Assembly (NCBI RefSeq): GCF_001457025.1
Contig: NZ_KQ758599.1
Span: forward strand, 930,001 to 994,000
Reading direction: 5' to 3'
Origin: Pseudarthrobacter enclensis
Lineage (GTDB): Bacteria > Actinomycetota > Actinomycetes > Actinomycetales > Micrococcaceae
DNA length: 64,000 nt
Part shown: piece after piece, positions 27,630 through 36,970 of the stretch
Numbering within the stretch: the stretch's first letter is position 1
Layout of the letters: every line of letters begins with the position of its first letter
Made by a program: the position numbers and the translations under genes
Notes under the pieces: generated by a model
Seen by the model: only the letters and a program-made list of their open reading frames with translations
What the model was told of the DNA's origin: nothing
Databases searched by the model: none

Positions 27630-30125
27630 CTATCCGACGGCGAGCCCCTCCACCGGGGACAGCCGCGCCGCGCGGCGGGCGGGGATGACAGAGGCCAGCA
27701 GGCCTGCGACGACGGCCACCGCCAGGACGCCCAGCAGCTGCAGCCAGGGAACCGCGGGGGTGACCTCGGCCAGGCTGCCAAGCGCCGACCTGGCACCCAG
27801 CCACCCGTACAGGCTCCCCAGGACAGAGCCGAGCAGGGCTGCGACGCCGGCCACCAGGGCGGCCTCCAGCGCCAGCATTCCCCGCAGCTGGTTCTTCGTC
27901 AGGCCAAGCGCCCGGAGCAGGGAGTTTTCCCTGGTCCTTTCGAGGACGGACAGTGAGAGGGTGTTCGCCACGCCGATCAGCGCGATCAGCACCGCGACCC
28001 CCAGCAGGCCCGTGACCACCAGCAGCAGCACGTCGATGACCTCGTTGAAGGTGACCCGCTCGATGGCTGCGCCGCTGACCGCTCCGCCGGCCACCCCGGT
28101 CGCCGTGGCAACGGCGGATTGGATGTCCTTGATGCGGTCCCCGGACAGCTGCCCGCCGCCGGGGGCGTCTGCCAGGCGCAGCCAGAGGGCGCTGCCTGCC
28201 GCGGCATCGCCCAGCAGGCCGGACTGCTGCGCGGTCTCACCGGACACCAGCGCCGGAATGTTGCGGGTCCGCAGGACCACTGCTTCCAGGGTGACAGTAC
28301 CCGCCGCGCCGGTGACGTCGGCGCGCCCCGGCCGGGCGCCCTCGGGCAGGTAGATCTTTCCAGGCTCCAGGACGAGGGTGGTGTCACGGAGCAGCCGTCC
28401 GGCCTCCGCTGCGTCCACCGCGTAGACGGGGGTTTCCGCGCCCTGCTGGCCGACATGCCCCGCGGCCGGAAGCAACGCCGCAGCCGCAACGCCGTCGATC
28501 CGCGCCACGGCGTCGCGCTGGGCCGTGGTCAGGGCGCCGGCGGTGACGGCCATGTCCACGGGGTAGGTTTCGGCGAGGGCGTCATCGAATGCCTGGCGTG
28601 CGGTGGCCGCCCCGGTCATCATCAGGGTCACCAGCGTGACCCCGATCAGCAAGGCAGCAGCCGTCACCGACGTCCGCGCGGGGTTACGGACGGCGTTGAG
28701 CGCCGCCAGCTTGCCGGGGACGCCGGCGGGAGCGGCCAGCCGTCCCGCCAGGCCCACCAGCCGTGGAACGAACAGCGTGGCGCAGAGCAGCACCCCGATG
28801 AAGGACAGCACGCCGCCGGCGAACGCCACCACCAGCATCACACTGGCCGCGCCGAAGGCCAGGAGCGGCACGCCCAGGGCGAGGGCGGCGAGGCCCAGGA
28901 CCAGCCGCACCCGGCCGCGCCGGTTCCCGATGCCCGCATCATCGGCCGGACGCAGGGCGGCGAGCGGGGCCACGGCCGTCGCTGCCCTGGCGGGGACCAT
29001 GGCGGCGGCGACGGTCAGGACAGTCCCCACGGCAAGACCTGCCACGATGGCCGACGGCGGCACGGCCATGGTGGCGAAGGCCATGTCCGGCTGCGTCCCG
29101 GCCCAGCCAATCAGGGCTGCCATCAGGCCGACGGCGGCGAGCACCCCCGCAGCGGAAGACACCACGCCCACCACCAGGGCCTCGGCCAGGACCGAATTGC
29201 GCACCTGCGTCCGGGCGGCGCCCAGGCACCGGAGCAACGCGAGCTCCCGGGTGCGCTGGGCCACCAGCACCGCGAAGGTATTGGAAACCACCAGGCCGGA
29301 AACCAGCAGGGCGATCCCTGCGAACGCCAGCAGGACCACCGTCAGTTCGTCCTGGCCGCCGGTCATCAGGGCCACCTGGGCCGTGACCTGCTCGTCGGCC
29401 GTCTTGACCTGCGCTTCGGCTCCGGTGCCGGCAAGCGCTGCCAGCGTGCCTGCCCTGGCCGCGGCAACATCGGTGCCCGGCGACAGCGCCAACTGGATAC
29501 TGGCATAGCCGTCTGCAGCGCCTGAACCGGCACCGGATGCCTGGCCGGCCGCCGCCAAGGCACTGGCCGCAGGAGTTCCGGCAAGGAGTTGGGGGAGGGC
29601 GGAGGCGAAGGGGTCATGGCTGCCGCGGAGGATCCCGGTGACGATCATTGCCATGGTGGTGGTGCCGTCAGGAGCCCTGAGTTCCAGGGAATCGCCGACG
29701 TGCAACCCGTAGCGCCCGGCGGTGTCGCTGTCCACGGCGACGCCGTCGGCACGCGACGGAAGGGCGCCATCGGCAACGGCTGCTGTTTCCAGGGCTTCGG
29801 GCGCCAGGTTGCGGACCTGGCCGAAGACCTCCTGCCCGCCGGCTGTGAACTCCGCGTACGCCTGCAGGCGGCCGTAGGCTTCGCTGACACCGGGTACCCC
29901 GCGGACCGCTGCCAGGGCCGCGCCGTTGAAAGTCCCCCCGTCCGGGGTGGCGATGAGTTCCGCCTTGCTGTAGGCCTCGCCGAGGCTGGCGCCCAGCGAC
30001 GCCCTGGTGCTGGCTCCGACCATCAGTGTGGTGGACAGGAAGGCCATTGACAGCATGACAGCCAAACCGACGGCGACGAACCGCCGGCTGTGGGACTGGA
30101 ATTGCGAGAGGGCGACGCGCAGCAC
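27630..30125 (-). CDS. FtsX/MacB-like ABC transporter permease
   Basis: An 831-residue permease with duplicated FtsX domains. Helix 1 is at ~15-37, followed by an extracellular domain of about 220 residues. Helices follow at ~265-385, including the coupling segment VAQRTRELALLRCLGAARTQVRNSVL. A second set lies beyond residue ~420, ending in a second FtsX domain with LSVLERTRENSLLRALGLTKNQLRGM. The size and two-domain layout match the actinobacterial permeases associated with two-component systems, which act in efflux of or resistance to envelope-active compounds. The start is GTG at 30125, two bases after the ATPase stop. It ends the HK-RR-ATPase-permease run. Confidence 0.9.
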   Translation of the reverse strand: MLRVALSQFQSHSRRFVAVGLAVMLSMAFLSTTLMVGASTRASLGASLGEAYSKAELIATPDGGTFNGAALAAVRGVPGVSEAYGRLQAYAEFTAGGQEVFGQVRNLAPEALETAAVADGALPSRADGVAVDSDTAGRYGLHVGDSLELRAPDGTTTMAMIVTGILRGSHDPFASALPQLLAGTPAASALAAAGQASGAGSGAADGYASIQLALSPGTDVAAARAGTLAALAGTGAEAQVKTADEQVTAQVALMTGGQDELTVVLLAFAGIALLVSGLVVSNTFAVLVAQRTRELALLRCLGAARTQVRNSVLAEALVVGVVSSAAGVLAAVGLMAALIGWAGTQPDMAFATMAVPPSAIVAGLAVGTVLTVAAAMVPARAATAVAPLAALRPADDAGIGNRRGRVRLVLGLAALALGVPLLAFGAASVMLVVAFAGGVLSFIGVLLCATLFVPRLVGLAGRLAAPAGVPGKLAALNAVRNPARTSVTAAALLIGVTLVTLMMTGAATARQAFDDALAETYPVDMAVTAGALTTAQRDAVARIDGVAAAALLPAAGHVGQQGAETPVYAVDAAEAGRLLRDTTLVLEPGKIYLPEGARPGRADVTGAAGTVTLEAVVLRTRNIPALVSGETAQQSGLLGDAAAGSALWLRLADAPGGGQLSGDRIKDIQSAVATATGVAGGAVSGAAIERVTFNEVIDVLLLVVTGLLGVAVLIALIGVANTLSLSVLERTRENSLLRALGLTKNQLRGMLALEAALVAGVAALLGSVLGSLYGWLGARSALGSLAEVTPAVPWLQLLGVLAVAVVAGLLASVIPARRAARLSPVEGLAVG

Positions 30126-30127
30126 GC

Positions 30128-30904
30128 TCAGCCTCCCAGCTTGCCAAGGGCGGCAAGGACGGAACCTGCGGTGGGTTCGGCGATCTCGCCCACCAGGTTG
30201 CCGTCACTCATCAGGACTACCCGGTCGGCGTAGCTGGCTGCCACGGGGTCATGGGTGACCATGATGATGGTCTGCCCCATCTCGCGGCTGCTCCGGCGCA
30301 GCAGTGCCAGGACTTCGCCGCCGGCGGTCGAATCCAGGTTGCCGGTGGGTTCGTCCCCGAAGACCACGTCGGGCCGGGTCAGCAGGGCCCGGGCCACGGC
30401 GACCCGCTGCTGCTGGCCCCCCGAAAGCTCGTGCGGCCGGTGCCGGAGCCTGTCCGTGAGGCCCAGCGTGGACACCACCGTGTCGAACCAGGCGGCATCG
30501 GTGGCCTTATTCGCCAGCGCCAGCGGCAGGGTGATGTTTTGTTCGGCCGTCAGGGTGGGCACCAGGTTGAAGGCCTGGAAGACAAATCCGATCCTGTCGC
30601 GGCGCAACGAGGTGAGCTGCTTGTCGTTCAGGGCCGTGATGTCCGTCCCGCCCACCAGGATCTGCCCTGAGTCCGCGGTGTCCAGGCCGGCGAGGCAGTG
30701 CATCAGGGTCGACTTGCCGGAGCCGGAGGGTCCCATGATCGCCGTGAAGCGGCCGGCGTCGAAATTGACGCTGACCTCGCGCAGGGCGCTGACGCGGGTG
30801 GCGCCGCGGCCGTAGTTCTTGGTGAGGGACAGTGCCTGGACGGCGGGGGAGGAAGTGGCGTTATCCCTGTTCAGATCAGGGTGGGCATGCACGGAAGTTG
30901 TCAT
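30128..30904 (-). CDS. ABC transporter ATP-binding protein (LolD/MacB type)
   Basis: A 258-residue ATPase. Walker A is MGPSGSGKST, signature LSGGQQQRVAVARAL, Walker B VVFGDEPTGNLD and switch VTHDPVAA. The A-loop region LTKNYGRGATRVSALREVSV is standard for the MacB/LolD branch. It sits immediately upstream of its permease, with a two-base gap. The ATG at 30904 has TAACGT six bases upstream and no ribosome binding site, so although it lies 101 bp downstream of the response regulator in the same direction, it probably also has its own leaderless promoter that the regulator could control. Confidence 0.95.
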   Translation of the reverse strand: MTTSVHAHPDLNRDNATSSPAVQALSLTKNYGRGATRVSALREVSVNFDAGRFTAIMGPSGSGKSTLMHCLAGLDTADSGQILVGGTDITALNDKQLTSLRRDRIGFVFQAFNLVPTLTAEQNITLPLALANKATDAAWFDTVVSTLGLTDRLRHRPHELSGGQQQRVAVARALLTRPDVVFGDEPTGNLDSTAGGEVLALLRRSSREMGQTIIMVTHDPVAASYADRVVLMSDGNLVGEIAEPTAGSVLAALGKLGG

Positions 30905-30910
30905 GGTTCC

Positions 30911-30916
30911 ACGTTA
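30911..30916 (-). promoter_or_regulatory. -10 box, leaderless ABC ATPase gene
   Basis: TAACGT, six bases, ATG at 30904 on the minus strand. It lies in the gap downstream of the response-regulator gene. Confidence 0.5.
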
Positions 30917-31005
30917 TGGAGCGCCACCGTGCCGGGGGATCGGCCGGTGGGCTGGTCCTGCCGGCGGGAAGCTCATACCCAGGTCTGACCTTGCTGCTGC
31001 GGGAG

Positions 31006-31734
31006 CTAGCCTCCGGGGGTGACCACTCCGGTCTCGTAGGCGATCACCACCGCCTGTACCCGGTCCCGTGCCCCCAGCTTGGCCAGGATATGCCCCACGT
31101 GGGTTTTGACGGTGGCTTCGGAGACGAACAGGCCTGCCGCGATCTCCGGATTGGAACGCCCCTGCGCCATGAGGATGAACACTTCGCGCTCGCGGGCCGT
31201 GAGCCGTGCGACGGCTTCGTGGTGTTCTGGGCGTTCATTGCCCTGCGTGCGCAGCAGCGGCGCGACGTGGTCCAGGAGCCGGCGGGTGGTGGACGGGGCG
31301 ATGACGGCGTCGCCGCGGTGCACCGTCCGGATGGCGTCCAACAGTTCCTCCGGAGGGGCGTCTTTGAGCAGGAATCCGCTGGCACCGGCCTGGATGGCCG
31401 CCAGCGCGTATTCGTCCAGGTCGAAGGTAGTCAGGACGACGACGCGGAGTTCGGCCCTAGCCGACCCGGACGGTGCCGCAGCCACGCGTTCCATGAGCTG
31501 GCGGGTGGCTTCGATGCCGTCCATTCCAGGCATCCGGACATCCATGAGGACGACGTCGGCGGCCGCGGCGCCGAGGGCCTGGAGCGCTTCGAGCCCGTTG
31601 CCGGCTTCCACCACGACGTCGAGGTCCGGCTGGGAGTTGATCAGCATGCTGAAGCCCGAGCGGACCAGCTGCTGGTCATCGACCAGCGCCACCCGGATGG
31701 GTTCCGTTGCGGTAGGTTCCATTGCCAGTGACAT
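31006..31734 (-). CDS. NarL/FixJ-type response regulator
   Basis: A 242-residue two-domain regulator. The receiver domain starts IRVALVDDQQLVRSGF, with the phosphorylation site Asp65 in VVLMDVRMPGMDG and the conserved Lys in GFLLKDAPPEELL. The C-terminal LuxR-type helix-turn-helix is LTAREREVFILMAQGRSNPEIAAGLFVSEATVKTHV. The ATG at 31734 lies two bases after the kinase stop, so the two genes are co-translated. A long upstream in-frame extension lies inside the kinase gene and is rejected. The downstream ABC transporter is the probable target. Confidence 0.95.
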   Translation of the reverse strand: MSLAMEPTATEPIRVALVDDQQLVRSGFSMLINSQPDLDVVVEAGNGLEALQALGAAAADVVLMDVRMPGMDGIEATRQLMERVAAAPSGSARAELRVVVLTTFDLDEYALAAIQAGASGFLLKDAPPEELLDAIRTVHRGDAVIAPSTTRRLLDHVAPLLRTQGNERPEHHEAVARLTAREREVFILMAQGRSNPEIAAGLFVSEATVKTHVGHILAKLGARDRVQAVVIAYETGVVTPGG

Positions 31735-31736
31735 GC

Positions 31737-32930
31737 TCACGCCTCGGTGTAGGGGAGGAACGCGGAGACCTGGAAGCCCCCGCCCGCGGCCGGGCCGGCC
31801 GCCAACGAACCATCGTAAAGGTTGATGCGTTCCCGCATTCCGCGCAGCCCGTTGCCTCCCTGCCCGGGACCGGTTTGGACGGGATCGGCCGAGGCGCCCC
31901 GGCCGTCGTCGTGCACCTCGATCTGGAGCCCCCGCTGCTGCCAACGGACCGAGGCCCGCGCCCGGGCCAGCGGACCTGCGTGCTTGAGGACGTTGGTCAG
32001 GGATTCCTGCAGCACCCGGTACGCCGTGAGTTCGGCTCCCGCGGGCAGGGTGCGCCGCGGTGACCCCGACCGTTCCACGGCGAGCGGAAGCCCGGCCGCC
32101 CGGAACCCGAGGAACAGCTCGTCAAGGTCCGCAAGCCCGGGCAGGGGACGGGTGGTGGATTCGTCGCCGTGCCGCAGCACCCCCAGCAGCCGGCGCATTT
32201 CCGCCAGCGATGTCCGTGCCGTGGCGGCGACCGTGGCCAAAGTTTCCGTGGCCACGGCCGGGTTGGCCGCCGCCGCGTACCGTGCTCCGTCTGATTGGGT
32301 GATGATCACCGACAGGGAGTGCGCCACGATGTCGTGCATCTCACGGGCAATGTGGGCACGTTCATCCGCGGCGGCCAGCGAGCGTTCCTGCCGGTGTTCG
32401 ATTTCGAGCCGGCGGGCCCTGTCGGCGAGGGTCTGCAACTGCTGCCGCCGGACACGCGTCAGGTCCCCGAGCGTCCAGCTGAACAGCACCAGCATCCAGA
32501 TCAGGACGGTGTAGACGGCACTGATCGTGAGGCCCAGGACTCCTGTCTCGGCCGCGCTGCTGAGGTTGCGGGTGGTCAACAGCACGCCTCCCAGCAGGCC
32601 CAGGCCAAGGACTGTCCGGCTGGCCCAGGCGGGGCCGTAGGCGGCAACGGCATAGATGACCAGCGGCACGGCCACCAAGCCAGCGAGCGGTTCGAGGCCG
32701 GCGGCCCAGAGGACCAGGCATGCCAGCACAATGGCGGCCGCCGCGGGCACCGGGCGGGTGCGCCGCCATGCCAGCGGCACCACCAGGGCGCTGGACAGCA
32801 CGAAGTGCCACGGACGGTCTGCCATGAGGTACACCGGACCGCAGAACATCAGGACCGCGAGCATGAGGACCAGGTCCACCCGGAAGGTGTTGACCCGGAG
32901 CCAGTGATATACCTTGTGCCGTAATTCCAC
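31737..32930 (-). CDS. sensor histidine kinase (HisKA_3/DesK-NarX class)
   Basis: A 397-residue kinase with about five predicted membrane helices in residues ~20-155 and essentially no extracellular domain, so it senses within or near the membrane. The phosphoacceptor is His199 in ERAHIAREMHDIVAHSLSVI. The HATPase_c domain ends with GGNGLRGMRERINLYDGSL. This architecture is common for actinobacterial systems paired with drug or peptide transporters. The start is GTG at 32930 with TAGAGT six bases upstream. It is divergent from leuB, and heads the kinase-regulator-ATPase-permease run. Confidence 0.93.
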   Translation of the reverse strand: MELRHKVYHWLRVNTFRVDLVLMLAVLMFCGPVYLMADRPWHFVLSSALVVPLAWRRTRPVPAAAAIVLACLVLWAAGLEPLAGLVAVPLVIYAVAAYGPAWASRTVLGLGLLGGVLLTTRNLSSAAETGVLGLTISAVYTVLIWMLVLFSWTLGDLTRVRRQQLQTLADRARRLEIEHRQERSLAAADERAHIAREMHDIVAHSLSVIITQSDGARYAAAANPAVATETLATVAATARTSLAEMRRLLGVLRHGDESTTRPLPGLADLDELFLGFRAAGLPLAVERSGSPRRTLPAGAELTAYRVLQESLTNVLKHAGPLARARASVRWQQRGLQIEVHDDGRGASADPVQTGPGQGGNGLRGMRERINLYDGSLAAGPAAGGGFQVSAFLPYTEA

Positions 32931-32936
32931 CCCGGA

Positions 32937-32942
32937 ACTCTA
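32937..32942 (-). promoter_or_regulatory. -10 box, leaderless kinase gene
   Basis: TAGAGT, six bases, GTG at 32930 on the minus strand, with no Shine-Dalgarno sequence. Confidence 0.55.
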
Positions 32943-33070
32943 TGCCGTGGGGGCGGGGTGGCGCCTCATACCGGAGGCTGATCCCGGCGGCGGACCAGCG
33001 CCCGCTCCGACGCGCCCGGCGCCATTGTCCGTATTGTGGGACAGGTTGCCCAGCATATGGATGTCTTGGC

Positions 33071-33076
33071 TACGCT
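33071..33076 (+). promoter_or_regulatory. -10 box, leaderless leuB
   Basis: TACGCT, seven bases, ATG at 33084. Only a weak purine stretch lies between. Confidence 0.5.
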
Positions 33077-33083
33077 GAAAAGC

Positions 33084-34136
33084 ATGAGCGCATCCTCCAT
33101 CAACCTCGCAGTAATCCCCGGTGACGGCATTGGCCCCGAAGTCATTGCCGAGGCAGTCAAAGTCCTGGAAAAGGCTGTGGCTGCAGAGGGCGTGGAGCTC
33201 AAGCAGACCCATTACAAGCTCGGCGCCGAGCACTGGCTGGCCACCGGGGAGACGCTGCCGGACGAGGTCCTGGCTGACCTGCGGACCCGCGATGCCATCC
33301 TGTTCGGTGCGGTGGGAGCAGCCCCGGGCGATACCCGCATCCCGTCCGGCATCATCGAACGCGAGATGCTCCTGAAGCTGCGGTTCAGCCTGGACCACTA
33401 CGTCAACCTGCGGCCTTCCCGGCTCTACGGCACGGTGGGCAGCCCCTTGGCGAACCCCGGCACCATCGACTTCATCGTGGTCCGCGAAGGGACCGAGGGA
33501 CCCTACGTCGGCAACGGCGGCAGCCTCCGGACGGGAACGCCGCACGAGGTCGCCACCGAGGTGTCGCTGAACACCGCCCACGGCGTGGAGCGGGTGGTCA
33601 GGGACGCGTTCCGCCGGGCCAGCCTGCGTGAGCGCAAGCACGTCACCCTGGTCCACAAGCACAACGTCCTGGTCTTTGCCGGGCACCTGTGGAAGCGCAC
33701 CGTCGAGGCCGTCGCCCAGGAGTTCCCCGAGGTCAGCCACGACTACCTGCACGTCGACGCCGCCACGATCTTCATGGTCACCGACCCCTCGCGCTTCGAT
33801 GTGATCGTCACCGACAACCTCTTCGGTGACATCCTCACGGACCTTGCCGCAGCCATCACCGGCGGTATCGGCCTGGCCGCCTCCGGCAACATCAACATGG
33901 ACCGCACCGCACCGTCCATGTTCGAGCCGGTCCACGGTTCGGCGCCGGACATCGCCGGCCAGGGCAAGGCGGACCCCACCGCCGCCATCCTGTCCGCCGC
34001 GCTCCTGTTGGACCACCTCGGCTACACCGAAGCCGCCCGCAGGATCGAAGCGGCAGTGGTTGCCGACGTCGAAAAGCGCGACGGCACCGCACGCGGCACC
34101 AGTGCCGTGGGCGACGCCATCGCCGCCGGCCTCTAG
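33084..34136 (+). CDS. leuB: 3-isopropylmalate dehydrogenase
   Basis: A 350-residue enzyme for the oxidative decarboxylation step of leucine synthesis. The N-terminal [19 protein letters not shown], the substrate-binding [14 protein letters not shown] with its catalytic Lys, and the Mg/NAD-binding [30 protein letters not shown] are all present. The adenosine-binding block [20 protein letters not shown] follows. The start at 33084 ([10 protein letters not shown]) is chosen over an in-frame ATG at 33036 because a -10 sits seven bases upstream and the protein then begins like other LeuB proteins. It is 103 bp upstream of ilvE. Confidence 0.96.
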   Translation: MSASSINLAVIPGDGIGPEVIAEAVKVLEKAVAAEGVELKQTHYKLGAEHWLATGETLPDEVLADLRTRDAILFGAVGAAPGDTRIPSGIIEREMLLKLRFSLDHYVNLRPSRLYGTVGSPLANPGTIDFIVVREGTEGPYVGNGGSLRTGTPHEVATEVSLNTAHGVERVVRDAFRRASLRERKHVTLVHKHNVLVFAGHLWKRTVEAVAQEFPEVSHDYLHVDAATIFMVTDPSRFDVIVTDNLFGDILTDLAAAITGGIGLAASGNINMDRTAPSMFEPVHGSAPDIAGQGKADPTAAILSAALLLDHLGYTEAARRIEAAVVADVEKRDGTARGTSAVGDAIAAGL

Positions 34137-34239
34137 TCCGCGCCGGGGCCGCCGGCATCGGGCGTAAGCTTTACTCGAATCACCAAATGCCGCCTTCCCG
34201 TTCAGCGCTGAACCCCGGGCGGCCGATCGTGGAGGAACC

Positions 34240-35352
34240 ATGACTCAGACTGCCCATGGCGTCGAATTCACCCGGCAGCCCTCGGAGAACCCGAAGTCCG
34301 CCGAAGAGCGTGCAGCCATCCTGGCGAACCCGGGATTCGGCAACTACTTCACCGACCACACCGCCGTCGTCGACTACAGCGTGGACGCGGACGGCAACGG
34401 CGGCTGGCACGATGCCCGGATCGAACCCTACGGTCCGATCGTCCTGGACCCCTCGGCCGCCGTCTTCCACTACGGCCAGGAAATTTTCGAAGGCCTCAAG
34501 GCCTACCGGCATGCGGACGGCTCCGTCTGGACCTTCCGGCCTGAGGCGAACGCCGCCCGGCTGAACAAGTCCGCACGCCGGCTGGCCCTGCCCGAGCTTC
34601 CGGCCGAATACTTCCTGGCGGCCATCCGCGAGCTGGTTGCAGCGGACAAGGACTGGGTTCCCTCCGGCGACGGTGAGGCCCTCTACCTGCGCCCCTTCAT
34701 GATCGCCACCGAGGCCTTCCTCGGCGTCCGTGCGGCCCGTGAAGTGTCCTTCCGGGTCATTGCCTCGCCCGCCGGCAACTACTTCGGCGGCGAACTCAAG
34801 CCGGTTTCCATCTGGATTTCACGCCACTACGCCCGGGCCGGCCGCGGCGGCACCGGCGATGCCAAGTGCGGCGGCAACTACGCGGCCTCGCTGATCGCGC
34901 AGCAGGAGGCCGAGGCCAACGGCTGCAAGCAGGTGCTGTTCCTGGACCAGGCCAACGACAACGCCGTGGAAGAGCTGGGCGGCATGAACGTGTTCTTCGT
35001 CATGAAGGACGGCTCGCTGGCCACGCCCGCACTGACCGGCACCATCCTCGAAGGCGTCACCCGCATGTCCGTCATCCAGGTGGCCAAGGACATGGGGCGT
35101 GAGGTGGCCGAGCGCAAGATCACCCTGGACGAGTGGCGCGACGGCGTGGCATCCGGGGAGATCACCGAGGTGTTCGCCTGCGGCACCGCAGCCGTCATCA
35201 CCCCGATCGGGGTCCTCAAGGACGACACCGAGTTCATCGGCTCCGAGGATGCCAAGGCCGGCGAGGTCACCATGGCCATCCGCGAGAGGCTCCTGGGCAT
35301 CCAGACCGGCGCCGAACCGGACACACACGGCTGGCTGACCCGCCTCGCCTAG
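34240..35352 (+). CDS. ilvE: branched-chain amino acid aminotransferase, class IV
   Basis: A 370-residue PLP enzyme for the last step of Val, Leu and Ile synthesis. Typical class IV features are AVFHYGQEIFEGLKAYRHADGS near the N-terminus, the PLP lysine in GTGDAKCGGNYAASLIAQQEA, LDQANDNAVEELGGMNVFFV, and the C-terminal EVFACGTAAVITPIGVL. Length is as in actinobacterial IlvE. The ATG at 34240 has GGAGGAA four to six bases upstream. A small upstream reading frame (34187-34243) ends with an ATGA overlap on this start. A strong terminator follows. Confidence 0.97.
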   Translation: MTQTAHGVEFTRQPSENPKSAEERAAILANPGFGNYFTDHTAVVDYSVDADGNGGWHDARIEPYGPIVLDPSAAVFHYGQEIFEGLKAYRHADGSVWTFRPEANAARLNKSARRLALPELPAEYFLAAIRELVAADKDWVPSGDGEALYLRPFMIATEAFLGVRAAREVSFRVIASPAGNYFGGELKPVSIWISRHYARAGRGGTGDAKCGGNYAASLIAQQEAEANGCKQVLFLDQANDNAVEELGGMNVFFVMKDGSLATPALTGTILEGVTRMSVIQVAKDMGREVAERKITLDEWRDGVASGEITEVFACGTAAVITPIGVLKDDTEFIGSEDAKAGEVTMAIRERLLGIQTGAEPDTHGWLTRLA

Positions 35353-35381
35353 GCGGACCCGCAGCTTCACATCAACGCACG

Positions 35382-35418
35382 ACGGCGCCTGCCGGACTTC
35401 GGTCCGCAGGCGCCGTTT
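35382..35418 (+). terminator. terminator of ilvE
   Basis: ACGGCGCCTGC and GCAGGCGCCGT pair, with a partly paired inner region, followed by TTTGCG. It lies 30 bp after the stop and also faces the convergent hypothetical gene. Confidence 0.8.
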
Positions 35419-35449
35419 GCGTGTCATGCGGGCGTCTGCACCACGGCAG

Positions 35450-36043
35450 TCAGCGCCGGGCGGCCTTCCGGGCGGCGTTCTTCAGGGCCTTGCGGGAAAC
35501 GGGCTTCAGGGCCTTCCGGGCAGCCTCTTCCGCCAGCATGCGTTGCCGGCGGGCGTCGATAAGGTCGTTGAACAGCGCTGACGCGAAGGCGCTGCCTTCC
35601 TCGGCGTACACGTCATACGGGTAGCCGCCGAAGGATGCCGCCGTGCTTCCTGAGGTGGGCAGGTCCCTGCCCGCGGCCCGGGCGGCGGCGTCACCCAGGG
35701 TCCAGGCCCGGGTCAGGTGCTTCGACAGGTTTTCACCGGCGAAAGCCGCGGCGTCACCGGACACCGCGGCAGCCTGCAGCAGGGCGGCGTGTTCTTCGGC
35801 AAGGATCGTGGCTGCCTTGTCGTCCGCAGCTTCGGACTTCGCGAGCTCGGCCGCTGCGGCGTCAACCGCTTCGGTCCAGTCGGCAGTAGTGCGGAACGTC
35901 TTCCACGTGGGAAACCAGACCACTGTGCCGGCCGCATGGTTGTGGATATGCCGGAGGCCGGTGCTCTTCTCGGTCGAGGCGTGATCGTGGCTGTCCGCTT
36001 CAGCGTTGGCAATGAGCTCGGCAAGGGTTGGTGCGCTGGTCAT
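35450..36043 (-). CDS. hypothetical protein, Ala-rich, basic C-terminus
   Basis: A 197-residue protein I do not recognise. It begins TSAPTLAELIANAEADSHDHAS, contains GTVVWFPTWKTFRTTADW and a long Ala/Glu-rich, probably helical region. A segment with SGSTAASFGGYPYDVYAEEGSAF follows, and it ends with the repetitive lysine/arginine tail KALKPVSRKALKNAARKAARR (last about 22 residues). There are no membrane segments or cysteines. The start at 36043 is chosen over an upstream TTG at 36091. Composition and codon use match neighbouring genes, so it is likely a real, lineage-specific protein; the tail suggests nucleic-acid or membrane-surface contact, which is only inference. Confidence 0.7.
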   Translation of the reverse strand: MTSAPTLAELIANAEADSHDHASTEKSTGLRHIHNHAAGTVVWFPTWKTFRTTADWTEAVDAAAAELAKSEAADDKAATILAEEHAALLQAAAVSGDAAAFAGENLSKHLTRAWTLGDAAARAAGRDLPTSGSTAASFGGYPYDVYAEEGSAFASALFNDLIDARRQRMLAEEAARKALKPVSRKALKNAARKAARR

Positions 36044-36148
36044 GTATGGCTCAGGCTTCCTGGTTGGGGGACGGGTGTCACTGGTGGTCAACCCGGATTC
36101 CGCAAGGTTCTATTCCGTGGCGTCACCGGCGGATGCAAGGATGGGGCA

Positions 36149-36970
36149 GTGACTTCAGAATCCGCAGGCCACCTGCAGCGAAGCAGCCCGCTGACCCGGT
36201 TCATCCTCGCCCCGAACTCCGGGCCCATGAGCCTGGACGGCACCAACTCCTATGTCCTCTCGGCTGCCGGCCAACCGGGAGTCGTGGTGGTTGACCCCGG
36301 TCCGCTCGATGAACCGCACTTGGCCGCACTGGCCGGCTCGGGCGTTGTGGAACTGGTCCTGGTGACCCACCGGCATGCGGACCACACGGCAGGCGCAGCC
36401 AGGCTGCACCAACTGACCGGGGCGCCCGTCCGCGCCGCCGACCCCGCCCACTGCCACGGCGGTGGAGCGCCGCTGTCCGACGGGGAGGTGATCCGTGCCG
36501 CCGGACTCGACGTGACGGTCCTGGCCACTCCGGGGCACACTTCCGATTCGGTCTGCTTCCACGTCGCCGGCGATGGCCCCCAGGGGTCAGTCCTGACCGG
36601 GGACACCATCCTCGGCCGCGGCACCACCATGCTGGACTACCCCGACGGGACACTGGGGGACTACCTCGCCACGCTGGACCGGCTCGAGGCGTTGGGGACC
36701 GCCACTGTCCTCCCGGCCCACGGGCCCGCGCTGCCGTCGCTGGCCGGCGTGGTCAAGGCATACCGGGCACACCGGCACGAACGCCTGGCGCAGATCCGTG
36801 CAGTCCTGCAACGGCTGGGCCGGGACGCGGCCGCAGCCGACGTCGCCGACGCCGTCTATGCCGACGTCGACCCTTCCGTCCGGCGGGCAGCGGAGATGTC
36901 CGTTGCCGCGCAGCTGCACTACCTGCGCGGGGAAGCCGACGGTGCCGGGGCTCCAGTCCGGGGACGGTAG
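36149..36970 (+). CDS. metallo-beta-lactamase-fold hydrolase
   Basis: A 273-residue protein. The metal-binding HxHxDH motif is HRHADH (74-79) in LVLVTHRHADHTAGAA, followed by His in TPGHTSDSVCFHV, Asp in VLTGDTILGRG and the final His in VLPAHGP, which gives a full dinuclear site. A C-terminal winged-helix region (~205-260, ADVADAVYADVDPSVRRAAEMSVAAQLHYL) makes it a LACTB2-like or RNase Z-type subfamily. Substrate is unknown; endoribonuclease or glyoxalase-like activities are possible. The GTG at 36149 is preferred to long upstream extensions that cross the divergent gene. Ten bases separate it from the FAH gene. Confidence 0.88.
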   Translation: MTSESAGHLQRSSPLTRFILAPNSGPMSLDGTNSYVLSAAGQPGVVVVDPGPLDEPHLAALAGSGVVELVLVTHRHADHTAGAARLHQLTGAPVRAADPAHCHGGGAPLSDGEVIRAAGLDVTVLATPGHTSDSVCFHVAGDGPQGSVLTGDTILGRGTTMLDYPDGTLGDYLATLDRLEALGTATVLPAHGPALPSLAGVVKAYRAHRHERLAQIRAVLQRLGRDAAAADVADAVYADVDPSVRRAAEMSVAAQLHYLRGEADGAGAPVRGR

